NCBI GenBank assembly: GCA_046714215.1
Contig: JBKKBM010000104.1
Coordinates: forward strand, 1 to 6,853
Length of the DNA: 6,853 nt
Source of the DNA: DATLCI01 sp046714215
GTDB taxonomy: Bacteria > Acidobacteriota > Terriglobia > Terriglobales > Acidobacteriaceae
Direction: 5' to 3'
In this document: positions 1 through 4,948 of the stretch, one piece after another
Numbering within the stretch: the first letter of the stretch is position 1
Layout: every line of letters starts with the position of its first letter
Program-made: the position numbers and the translations under genes
Notes under the pieces: model-generated
Told to the model about the DNA's origin: nothing
The model's database searches: none
What the model saw: the letters and a program-made list of their open reading frames with translations, nothing else

Positions 1-659
1 GCCACAATAAACGTCGGCAGCTTGGCAATCTGGCCCTGCACCGCATTAATGTGGCGGTAGAGCAGGTCGTGCTCGCGCGTGCTGATAAAGGCGATCGCCG
101 CCGCCTTGCCTTTCGTGGCGAGTTCGATGATCGGAGGAGCGATCAGGTAGTCAGTAAACAGATCTTCCCAGGTTGTGCCTACGTTGGAATGGACAAGAAC
201 CACCGCACCCGCGATGGATCCGGCTTTCGCGTACTCCTCCGCGCTGCCATGGCCTACATCGATGAAGCGTACCGGCACGGACGGAGTGAATGCCGGCGTC
301 CAAGGCGAGGCTACAGCTCGGACCTTGAAGCTTACTGGCGAAGTGACCCGGACCGACGTCGCTCCCTCCCTCAAATTTGCTGGCATGGAAAAGGATTCCG
401 TGGTCACGGTATCGGCGCCCGCCGTTTTCATCCCCGCCATCGCCCAGGCGATCGCTTTGTCCATGGCTGGGGTCCCCGGAACCCGCCCACCAATCTCGTC
501 GGTGAGGACTTGCAGGTTCTTTGCCAGCCCGGACGGCTTTTGTGCCTCCGCCATTACCCGGTCCATGTTGGATTGAGCGACCAGACCAGGAACGAAGAAC
601 AGTCCGAGGCAAGCAGGAGCAAGCGCGTTTCGACGCATGGGGGAGAACATGGGAGGCAT
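1..659 (-). CDS. Secreted M28-type peptidase with PA-like insert (N-terminal part, cut by left edge)
   Basis: Reading leftward from 659, the frame stays open to base 1 and gives about 220 residues; the C-terminus and the zinc ligands lie outside the window. A signal peptide is visible: Arg9-Arg10, a hydrophobic stretch to about residue 28, and a probable cut in LVA|QSN (after Ala28). Residues about 45-92 hold the prefix typical of carboxypeptidase Q-like M28 peptidases (NLQVLTDEIGGRVPGTPAMD), and about 100-220 resemble the PA-like insert, including SIAGAVVLVHSN and the end KLPTFIVA. Family knowledge: zinc aminopeptidases/carboxypeptidases acting outside the cytoplasm. A TGA four codons upstream limits the start to ATG 659, 650 or 638; none has a good Shine-Dalgarno. 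The 638 start gives the most classical signal peptide, so 659 is only the longest choice. Metal binding cannot be verified here. It is divergent from the Rieske gene. Confidence 0.82.
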   Translation of the reverse strand, partial: MPPMFSPMRRNALAPACLGLFFVPGLVAQSNMDRVMAEAQKPSGLAKNLQVLTDEIGGRVPGTPAMDKAIAWAMAGMKTAGADTVTTESFSMPANLREGATSVRVTSPVSFKVRAVASPWTPAFTPSVPVRFIDVGHGSAEEYAKAGSIAGAVVLVHSNVGTTWEDLFTDYLIAPPIIELATKGKAAAIAFISTREHDLLYRHINAVQGQIAKLPTFIV

Positions 660-767
660 TAGAAATCAAAAAACGTGAAAGGGGAAGGGTCGCGCCCGCA
701 GCGCAGCCATCTCCGCGGATGCCCTGCGCTTCTATTCACACGGAAGGCTTCCCTGCCGGAGGTGCAT
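660..767. other. Divergent intergenic region between M28 peptidase and Rieske gene
   Basis: These 108 bases must hold promoters for both divergent genes, but I see no convincing -35/-10 pair on either strand. A short odd palindrome, GGAAG-G-CTTCC, lies just upstream of the plus-strand ribosome binding site. An open frame extends into this region ahead of the Rieske gene, but it has no family similarity, so I do not treat it as coding. Confidence 0.5.
758..762 (+). promoter_or_regulatory. Shine-Dalgarno GGAGG fixing the start of the Rieske-DUF2231 gene
   Basis: GGAGG lies 5 bases before ATG 768. It supports this ATG over an in-frame upstream ATG at 675, whose extra 31 residues are Arg/Pro-rich and unlike the family. 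The DUF2231 hallmark GHPIHP starts nine residues after ATG 768. Confidence 0.8.
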
Positions 768-1577
768 ATGCGTTCGTTTGCTCAGATCAAGGGTCATCCC
801 ATCCATCCCATCCTGGTGACGTTTCCCATCGCGTTGTGGACGGCGGCTCTTTTGGCTGATGGCGTGGGCATCTTGCTGAATCATGGGCTCCTGTGGGCGG
901 CGGGATTCTTCGCCATCTTCGGCGTCATCCTGGGTGCGGTGCTGGCCGCGATGGCGGGCACCCTCGACTATATAAAGGTGGTGCCGCCAAACTCCAGCGC
1001 CAAGAAGCGCGGCTTGACCCATGGCCTGCTGAATACCGGCGTGCTCATCGCGTTTATCGTGATCGCCTACCAGCGCGGCGACGCTTACACCCAACCCACC
1101 ACGCTGCAACTGACCTTCGAAGCGCTGGCCGTGGGCGCCATGATGGCGTCCGGATGGCTGGGCGGAACGCTGGTCTATCGCAACCAGATCGGCGTGGAAC
1201 ATCGCTATGCCAACGCGGGTAAGTGGAAAGAGCGCGAACTCTCCGGATGGGACCAGCCCGTCTGTAATCAAGCGGAGTTGAGTGAAGGGCAGGCCATGCT
1301 CGCGAAGGTCAACGGCGAACGCGTGGTGGTGGCCCGTTGTGCGGAAGGCATCGTAGCCTTCTCCGACCACTGCACCCACAAGGGCGGACCGCTGTCCGAT
1401 GGAGCCATAGTTGGCTGCGCGGTGCAATGTCCGTGGCACGGTTCGCAGTTTGACGTTCGTACCGGGCGGGTGATCGCCGGACCAGCGAAAGAGCAGATGA
1501 AAGTTTATGGGATCGAGATCCGCGATAAGGAAGTCTTCGTGCAGAAGGAAAAGAAGCCGACCCAGAAAGCGGCGTGA
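768..1577 (+). CDS. DUF2231 membrane domain fused to Rieske [2Fe-2S] ferredoxin domain
   Basis: A 269-residue protein. Residues 9-14 (GHPIHP) start a DUF2231 membrane domain with four predicted helices at about 17-37, 42-63, 85-101 and 115-136. The C-terminal part from about 158 is a Rieske domain: Cys202-Thr-His204 and Cys221-Pro-Trp-His224 match the CxH...CxxH ligands of a [2Fe-2S] cluster, and CPWHGSQFD is a canonical second box. Basic residues cluster in the loop between helices 2 and 3 (residues 70-81) and after helix 4, so by the positive-inside rule both termini and the cluster should face the cytoplasm; no signal peptide is seen. Family knowledge: such stand-alone Rieske domains pass electrons rather than catalyse. 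The DUF2231 domain has no established reaction to my knowledge, so its partner is unknown. Start chosen by GGAGG at 758. Convergent with higA, 43 bases away. Confidence 0.9.
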   Translation: MRSFAQIKGHPIHPILVTFPIALWTAALLADGVGILLNHGLLWAAGFFAIFGVILGAVLAAMAGTLDYIKVVPPNSSAKKRGLTHGLLNTGVLIAFIVIAYQRGDAYTQPTTLQLTFEALAVGAMMASGWLGGTLVYRNQIGVEHRYANAGKWKERELSGWDQPVCNQAELSEGQAMLAKVNGERVVVARCAEGIVAFSDHCTHKGGPLSDGAIVGCAVQCPWHGSQFDVRTGRVIAGPAKEQMKVYGIEIRDKEVFVQKEKKPTQKAA

Positions 1578-1620
1578 GGCTTATGGACGAATCCTCACCA
1601 CAACGGTTTTGAAACGATGT

Positions 1621-2016
1621 TTAGAAGAATACCGCCGGGGAAACACTGAAACGCTTGCTAAGCTTTTCGATGTGATCCCTGGTCAAGGGACGCTTCCCAT
1701 TCAAGATCGCGGATACCGTACTTTCCGCGCCAAAAACATCAGCCAGGTCTTTTTGTCTTAGCTCGTGAGCAGCAATCAATTCCGCCAACACTTCGTTGGG
1801 AGTGGCACCCCCCACTGGAAATCTACGCCTTTCATATTCTTCAATCAAAAGCGTCAGCAACTCTACAAGTTCCTCCTCTGCAGGAGTAAGGATGTCCTTA
1901 AAAACGATCTCTTCCAGGCGAGCGGCGTACTGTTCATTCTGCGCATCGCTGTGAATCACGCGGGGCAGGGTTTCCGTGAGTAGGGCAGCATAATCAATCG
2001 CGGCATTGGCGCTCAT
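1621..2016 (-). CDS. higA: HigA-family antitoxin (XRE helix-turn-helix), long E. coli-type
   Basis: A 131-residue protein, similar in length to E. coli HigA. Residues 1-70 form an acidic helical N-terminal part (EEIVFKDILTPAEEELVELL) expected to bind and neutralise HigB. Residues about 74-130 form a XRE/Cro-type helix-turn-helix (NEVLAELIAAHELRQKDLAD, then STVSAILNGKRPLT). Expected role: neutralise HigB and repress its own operon. ATG 2016 overlaps the toxin stop as ATGA, the usual coupling. GGAGG at 2026-2030 stands 9 bases upstream of it. An in-frame GTG at 2025 lies directly against that GGAGG and is a poorer start. No convincing terminator follows in the 43 bases before the convergent Rieske gene. 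Confidence 0.9.
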   Translation of the reverse strand: MSANAAIDYAALLTETLPRVIHSDAQNEQYAARLEEIVFKDILTPAEEELVELLTLLIEEYERRRFPVGGATPNEVLAELIAAHELRQKDLADVFGAESTVSAILNGKRPLTRDHIEKLSKRFSVSPAVFF

Positions 2017-2300
2017 TCTTTCCACCCTCCCTTGGTATATTCTGCGTGCGTTAAGAAATGCTTGATAAACACCATCTGATACCGGTATTCAATCTTTGTT
2101 ATGAGCCGGTACTTGTTGTGATTCGCATCAAACACGGTGAAAGCCCCTACTCCGTCGGCGCTGGGGTACGTCTTCCGGACATCTACCAAGCTCTGCCACT
2201 TCGCCGCCTTCGTGATCTTCTTCCATGCCTTGACCCATTTCTCGGAATCCGGATAAGCGGAGATGAACTGAGTCAGCCGGCCTGTGGTTATGATTCTCAC
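2013..2300 (-). CDS. higB: HigB-family mRNA interferase toxin (type II toxin-antitoxin)
   Basis: A 95-residue RelE-like protein of the HigB_toxin family. Diagnostic features are the start MRIITTGRL (compare MHLITQKAL in E. coli HigB as I recall it), HNKYRLITKI (about 61-70), and the C-terminal MVFIKHFLTHAEYTKGGW (about 76-93), which carries the conserved F-LTHAEY block. Family knowledge: a ribosome-dependent endoribonuclease that cleaves translated mRNAs and is held inactive by HigA. The toxin-first order is typical of higBA. The start is a GTG. An in-frame TAA lies 11 codons upstream with no better start between. No clear Shine-Dalgarno precedes it, which may keep toxin synthesis low. The gene looks intact. 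Confidence 0.9.
   Translation of the reverse strand: MRIITTGRLTQFISAYPDSEKWVKAWKKITKAAKWQSLVDVRKTYPSADGVGAFTVFDANHNKYRLITKIEYRYQMVFIKHFLTHAEYTKGGWKE
2026..2030 (-). promoter_or_regulatory. Shine-Dalgarno GGAGG for higA, inside the 3' end of higB
   Basis: On the minus strand GGAGG is followed by 9 bases and ATG 2016. The toxin gene has no comparable site, so antitoxin translation is probably stronger, as expected for a toxin-antitoxin pair. Confidence 0.65.
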
Positions 2301-2320
2301 TAGGTTAGAAAGCTGCTCAT
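2300..2320 (-). other. Possible six-codon leader ORF before higB
   Basis: ATG at 2320 reads M-S-S-F-L-T and stops at TAG, whose last base is the first base of the higB GTG start (TAGTG). Such an overlap could feed ribosomes to a GTG start lacking its own Shine-Dalgarno. The leader has no good ribosome binding site either, and an ORF this short arises easily by chance. Confidence 0.2.
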
Positions 2321-2340
2321 TCCGTTAAGTTGCTACGACA

Positions 2341-2355
2341 TTCGCAATCTGCGAA
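2341..2355. promoter_or_regulatory. HigA-type operator O1 (TTCGC-N5-GCGAA)
   Basis: TTCGCAATCTGCGAA is a perfect 6-bp inverted repeat around a 3-bp centre. It lies just downstream of the expected higBA transcription start, where a bound repressor would block initiation or escape. It is exactly 30 bp (about three helical turns) from O2, so the two would lie on the same DNA face. HigA binding is inferred from position and repetition. Confidence 0.75.
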
Positions 2356-2363
2356 GTTCTGTA

Positions 2364-2392
2364 AATATAGTTCGCGTTATGCGAATTGTCAA
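2364..2392 (-). promoter_or_regulatory. Sigma-70 promoter of higBA
   Basis: On the minus strand a perfect -35 TTGACA (2392-2387) is followed by a 17-base spacer and -10 TATATT (2369-2364). Transcription should start near 2357-2360, giving a leader of about 57 bases before the GTG of higB. The spacer is largely filled by operator O2, so repressor and RNA polymerase would compete directly. Confidence 0.85.
2371..2385. promoter_or_regulatory. HigA-type operator O2 between -35 and -10
   Basis: TTCGCGTTATGCGAA has 5-bp perfect arms and the same TTCGC-N5-GCGAA form as O1 and O3. It occupies 15 of the 17 spacer bases of the higBA promoter, the classical place for autorepression by a helix-turn-helix antitoxin. 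Confidence 0.8.
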
Positions 2393-2466
2393 GGGACAAT
2401 CGGACTGGACTGAACCATAATTTAGTGTATCTTATTTGAACTTAATACGTTACATCACATCTTGTT

Positions 2467-2483
2467 ATTCGCAAATTGCGAAT
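2467..2483. promoter_or_regulatory. HigA-type operator O3, distal and best palindrome
   Basis: ATTCGCAAATTGCGAAT is perfectly palindromic with 8-bp arms around one base and contains the TTCGC-N5-GCGAA core at 2468-2482. Its centre is 97 bp upstream of the O2 centre, between higB and the 3' end of the QC-like gene. It is not a plausible intrinsic terminator: no T-run follows on either strand. A half-site TTGCGAATC at 2490-2498 repeats its right arm 14 bp further on and touches the stop codon of the QC-like gene. Confidence 0.65.
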
Positions 2484-2496
2484 CTACGTTTGCGAA

Positions 2497-3477
2497 TCAG
2501 GAACTACCCAGCAGCCGCAAGGTCTCGAAGATCACGTCGCCCACGATCTTCAAACTCTTCGGACTCACCTTTTCCAGTGTGTCTTCCGGCGAATGATGGA
2601 AGACGTTGCCGTAGCCGTAGTCAAGATCGATGATGTCGACCACGGGCACCCCTGCTTGCGCGAACGGGATGTGGTCGTCTTCGATGCCGCCCTCCGGGCC
2701 CTGGAAGTGAGACTTGTGACCGAGGTTCGTCGCGGCTTTCATCACGAGATCGCGCAGCCACGGCGTCGAGTTCGATTCCCGCTGAATGTTCAGGTCGGCG
2801 TCGCCGATCATGTCCGCCAGGATGAACGCCTTGATCTTCTTGATGGTCCCATCCTGCTTCCACTTGGCGGCTAGATGGCGGGAACCATATAGGCTGTCGG
2901 CGACCGACCACTTCACGAACGCCTCTTCCCCATCGAAGAACACCAGCCAGATGGCGGGACCGTGCCGCTTGCGTCCCCGCAGGTGATTGGCCATCTCCAG
3001 CAGCAGCGCCGTGCTGGAGCCGCCATCGTTGGCGCCAACATAGTTTTGCAGCGGATAGTTCGTGTCATAGTGCGATGCCACCACGATCGCCGAATCTTCC
3101 GTGCCGGGAAATTTCACGATGAGATTGCGGAGTTCAAAGCGGCCCACCGGCGTCTGCGCGGTGAAGACATCTTCTTCTAGCAAATCGTTCCTAAACGCGG
3201 CGCGAAGATACTCCTGCTGCTTCTTCTGTCCGGAACTCCCCGGCGCACGCCGGCCCAACGCAACGATCTCTTTCAGGTAGCTCATCGCTCGTTTTTCGTC
3301 GATGCGCGGCGCGGGCGCGACGGAGACGGACGTCTTCGCCCGGTCTTGCATTTTGGCCTGTTGCTCCGCGAATTTTGGTTCCGCAGTCTTTGGTTCAGCG
3401 GACTCAGTCTTGGGTTGCGGCGAACAGCCCAGCGTGGCGGTGAGCAGCAACATGGCGGACAGACGTAGGAGAAGCAT
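2497..3477 (-). CDS. Animal-type glutaminyl-peptide cyclotransferase-like M28 lipoprotein
   Basis: A 326-residue protein. Residues 1-18 resemble a lipoprotein signal (MLLLRLSAMLLLTATLGC), with Cys18 the likely lipidated residue; the TLGC lipobox is slightly off consensus. Residues about 19-60 are a Lys/Glu/Pro linker, then the M28 fold. Blocks matching human glutaminyl cyclase as I recall it: ASHYDTN (134-140), GANDGG with Asp151, FFDGEEAF with Glu184/Glu185, DSLYGSRHLA (194-203), Asp222 in ADMIGD, EDDHIPF (266-272) and HH at 294-295. Asp151, Glu185 and one His fit the single-zinc site; Asp222 and Asp268 fit the conserved proton-relay acids. Trp190 is kept, but Phe293 stands where the animal enzyme has Trp. 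Predicted role: cyclisation of N-terminal Gln on exported proteins; aminopeptidase activity is the alternative. GGAGG lies 10 bases before ATG 3477, and the gene starts 5 bases after tatC. Confidence 0.85.
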   Translation of the reverse strand: MLLLRLSAMLLLTATLGCSPQPKTESAEPKTAEPKFAEQQAKMQDRAKTSVSVAPAPRIDEKRAMSYLKEIVALGRRAPGSSGQKKQQEYLRAAFRNDLLEEDVFTAQTPVGRFELRNLIVKFPGTEDSAIVVASHYDTNYPLQNYVGANDGGSSTALLLEMANHLRGRKRHGPAIWLVFFDGEEAFVKWSVADSLYGSRHLAAKWKQDGTIKKIKAFILADMIGDADLNIQRESNSTPWLRDLVMKAATNLGHKSHFQGPEGGIEDDHIPFAQAGVPVVDIIDLDYGYGNVFHHSPEDTLEKVSPKSLKIVGDVIFETLRLLGSS

Positions 3478-3482
3478 CGACT

Positions 3483-4274
3483 TTACGCCTCCAGCGCCTT
3501 CCGCCGACGCCGTGGATGCACCAGCCACGCCACCCCGATACTCACGCCATACAGCACGATCATCGGCGCCGCGAAGATGCATAGGTTCACCAGATCGGTG
3601 GTGGGCGTGAGGATGGCGGCGATGGCAAAGATGATCAGGACGGCATAGCGGAAGTTTGTCACCAGGAACTTGGCGTCCACCACGCCCATGAGCGCGAGAA
3701 AGAATATGACGGTGGGCAGCTCGAACACCGCGCCCATTCCGGCCACCACGGTGAGGAACAGGTCGGTGTATTCGCCCACCGTGATCATCGGGGTGAAGTC
3801 TTTGCCGTAATCGATGAGAAACGTGAGCGCTGCGGGATACACAAAGCGATATCCGAAATAACCGCCGCCCAGAAACAGTCCCACGGTGATGAACATGAAC
3901 GGCAGCACGTAGCGCTTCTCATGGCGATACAAGCCGGGCGAGATGAACATCCAGAGCTGATACAGGATGACGGGCGAAGCCAGAAAGAGTCCGGCAATCA
4001 GCGCAATGCGCAGGTAGATGTTGAACGGGTCGGTAGGATTCGTGTAGACCAGTTTCTCGTTGAGCTGGTTGGCGCGCAGCGCCTCCCGAATGGGTATCTC
4101 CATCAGCCGGAAGATATCTTCCGCATACCCCCAGGCTAGGCCGAAGGCGATCACAATGCTGATCAGTGAATAGATGATGCGGCGGCGCAGCTCTTCCAGA
4201 TGTTGGAGGAGCGACATCCCGGGAAGATCGGCCCGGGATAACTCCGGCGCATTGCCCAGCGCGGGCTCAGCCAT
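3483..4274 (-). CDS. tatC: Sec-independent protein translocase TatC
   Basis: A 263-residue inner-membrane protein, near the usual TatC length, with six predicted helices (about 35-52, 84-106, 124-145, 168-190, 206-222, 230-250). It is the core receptor for twin-arginine signal peptides. Family signatures: HLEELRRR near the N-terminus (Glu28 and Arg30 match the signal-binding Glu and Arg of E. coli TatC), SPVILYQLWMFISPGLYRHE (100-119, with conserved Glu119 in the first cytoplasmic loop), FELP (184-187, with the conserved membrane Glu185), and LTPTTD (222-227) where many relatives have LTPPD. A basic tail ends the protein. Start ATG 4274 overlaps the end of tatA by 8 bases and has GGAGAG 5 bases upstream. 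It looks intact and functional. Confidence 0.96.
   Translation of the reverse strand: MAEPALGNAPELSRADLPGMSLLQHLEELRRRIIYSLISIVIAFGLAWGYAEDIFRLMEIPIREALRANQLNEKLVYTNPTDPFNIYLRIALIAGLFLASPVILYQLWMFISPGLYRHEKRYVLPFMFITVGLFLGGGYFGYRFVYPAALTFLIDYGKDFTPMITVGEYTDLFLTVVAGMGAVFELPTVIFFLALMGVVDAKFLVTNFRYAVLIIFAIAAILTPTTDLVNLCIFAAPMIVLYGVSIGVAWLVHPRRRRKALEA
3488..3492 (-). promoter_or_regulatory. Shine-Dalgarno GGAGG of the QC-like gene within tatC
   Basis: On the minus strand GGAGG lies 10 bases before ATG 3477, inside the last codons of tatC. It supports the start at 3477 over in-frame sites within tatC, and ATG 3477 is directly followed by the lipoprotein signal. Together with the 5-base gap it indicates translational coupling to tatC. 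Confidence 0.65.
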
Positions 4275-4629
4275 TCCGGCTCTCCGAACTTGGCTCCGAC
4301 TGGGTCACTGCGGTGCTGTCCGCAGGCACCCCGTTCTCAGGCGTCTCCCCGGTATGGCCACCGGAAGCCTGATCCAGTGGGTAGCCGCTCCCGCCATCGC
4401 GCGCGGCCGTGCCCTCGGGAGGCGCGGTAGACGGTGTTTCCGGCTCAACTTCCTCCACCTCTAGCTTGCGAACCTCATCATTCAATTGGGATTGGAACTC
4501 CTGGCTGGCGCGTTTGAACTCACTCAGCGCCTTCCCCAATTTCCGCCCGATCTCCGGCAACTTCTTGGGCCCGAATAGCAGCAGCCCTAGAACGAAGAGA
4601 AAGATCATCTCGGTAATGCCAAGGTTCAT
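4267..4629 (-). CDS. tatA: Sec-independent translocase subunit TatA (TatA/B family)
   Basis: A 120-residue protein with the standard plan: a short transmembrane helix (about 4-20), the FGPKKLPEIGRK hinge at 19-30, an amphipathic helix to about residue 50 (GKALSEFKRASQEF), then an acidic, Pro/Thr/Ser-rich tail. Family role: oligomerises with TatC to form the path for folded twin-arginine substrates. The hinge is TatA-like as in non-proteobacterial TatA, but Glu7 at the membrane entrance is a TatB-like feature (E. coli TatA has Gln there). No second tatA/tatB gene is in the window, so this subunit may serve both roles. ATG 4629 is chosen because the family begins right at the helix; an in-frame GTG 18 codons upstream adds an atypical basic stretch. 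The Shine-Dalgarno is weak (AAGAG one base before ATG). Confidence 0.93.
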   Translation of the reverse strand: MNLGITEMIFLFVLGLLLFGPKKLPEIGRKLGKALSEFKRASQEFQSQLNDEVRKLEVEEVEPETPSTAPPEGTAARDGGSGYPLDQASGGHTGETPENGVPADSTAVTQSEPSSESRNG

Positions 4630-4731
4630 GCTCTTACTATAACCCGCAAAGCGGATTTTCGGCTTCCGGCCTCTTCGTTGCACCGCGGTTGCTCACCAAA
4701 GCCTGTTTGTCCCATCTAAATCCCTAGAGCT

Positions 4732-4756
4732 TCCCGGAAAGAGAGCCTCCCGGAAA
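4732..4756. repeat. Direct repeat TCCCGGAAA, 16-bp period
   Basis: TCCCGGAAA occurs at 4732-4740 and 4748-4756, separated by 7 bases. The first copy sits in the odd palindrome TTCC-C-GGAA. It may be a paired regulator site or chance; it lies about 100 bases upstream of tatA. Confidence 0.4.
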
Positions 4757-4757
4757 C

Positions 4758-4795
4758 TTGCGACATAGTTCGCGACATGGTCGCAATATAGTTCG
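4758..4795. repeat. Three tandem ~12-bp repeats within an interrupted palindrome
   Basis: Units are CGACATAGTTCG (4761-4772), CGACATGGTCG (4773-4783) and CAATATAGTTCG (4784-4795). Overlaid on them, TTGCGAC (4758-4764) and GTCGCAA (4780-4786) form perfect 7-bp inverted arms of a 29-bp element, and GCGAC-ATG-GTCGC (4772-4784) is an inner palindrome. The near-helical period suggests cooperative protein binding; no factor is recognised. Confidence 0.5.
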
Positions 4796-4873
4796 CAGCC
4801 TGGAGCAGGGGTGGAGCATCCAATCTGCAGGCGAAAACCACTCATCACGAGGGTTCTGGGCCGGCAAAAAGGG

Positions 4874-4882
4874 TGTTATACT
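4874..4882 (+). promoter_or_regulatory. Extended -10 promoter for ctpA
   Basis: TG-T-TATACT (4874-4882) matches the extended -10 consensus. The hexamer 17 bases upstream of TATACT, TTCTGG at 4854-4859, is only a weak -35, as is common for extended -10 promoters. The start would fall near 4889, giving a leader of about 60 bases with AAGGA at 4936-4940. Confidence 0.6.
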
Positions 4883-4948
4883 CCTGAAAAATCAAGCCGG
4901 AAAAGCGTGTTCCTCGCTCCCACGGCAAAGTAGTCAAGGACATCACCG

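Larger units (their letters stand above)
4630..4948. other. 319-base divergent intergenic region, tatA / ctpA
   Basis: I find no gene here. It holds the tatA leader, a direct repeat of TCCCGGAAA (4732-4740 and 4748-4756), tandem repeats of about 12 bp inside a 29-bp interrupted palindrome (4758-4795), and the ctpA promoter (4874-4882). On the minus strand TATAGT occurs 6 bases before the tatA ATG, too close to serve as its -10 with a normal leader and without a matching -35, so the tatA promoter is not identified. Confidence 0.6.

Noticed and set aside
151..669. A 172-codon minus-strand open frame overlapping the left-edge peptidase.
   Set aside because: Its product is Arg/Gly/His-rich and resembles no family, whereas the neighbouring frame gives a clear signal peptide and M28 sequence; it is a shadow.
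2467..2483. Palindrome after the QC-like gene considered as its terminator.
   Set aside because: No T-run follows on the minus strand, the full arms leave a one-base loop, and the core matches the other two operators exactly in form.
4636..4641. TATAGT on the minus strand considered as the -10 of tatA.
   Set aside because: It ends 6 bases before the ATG and has no recognisable -35 at 16-18 bases, so it would imply a nearly leaderless mRNA; support is too weak.
2364..4796. Identical 12-mer AATATAGTTCGC in the higBA promoter (2364-2375) and upstream of tatA (4785-4796), suggesting shared control by HigA.
   Set aside because: A shared 12-mer is expected about once or twice by chance in a window this size over both strands, and the second site lacks the TTCGC-N5-GCGAA palindrome.
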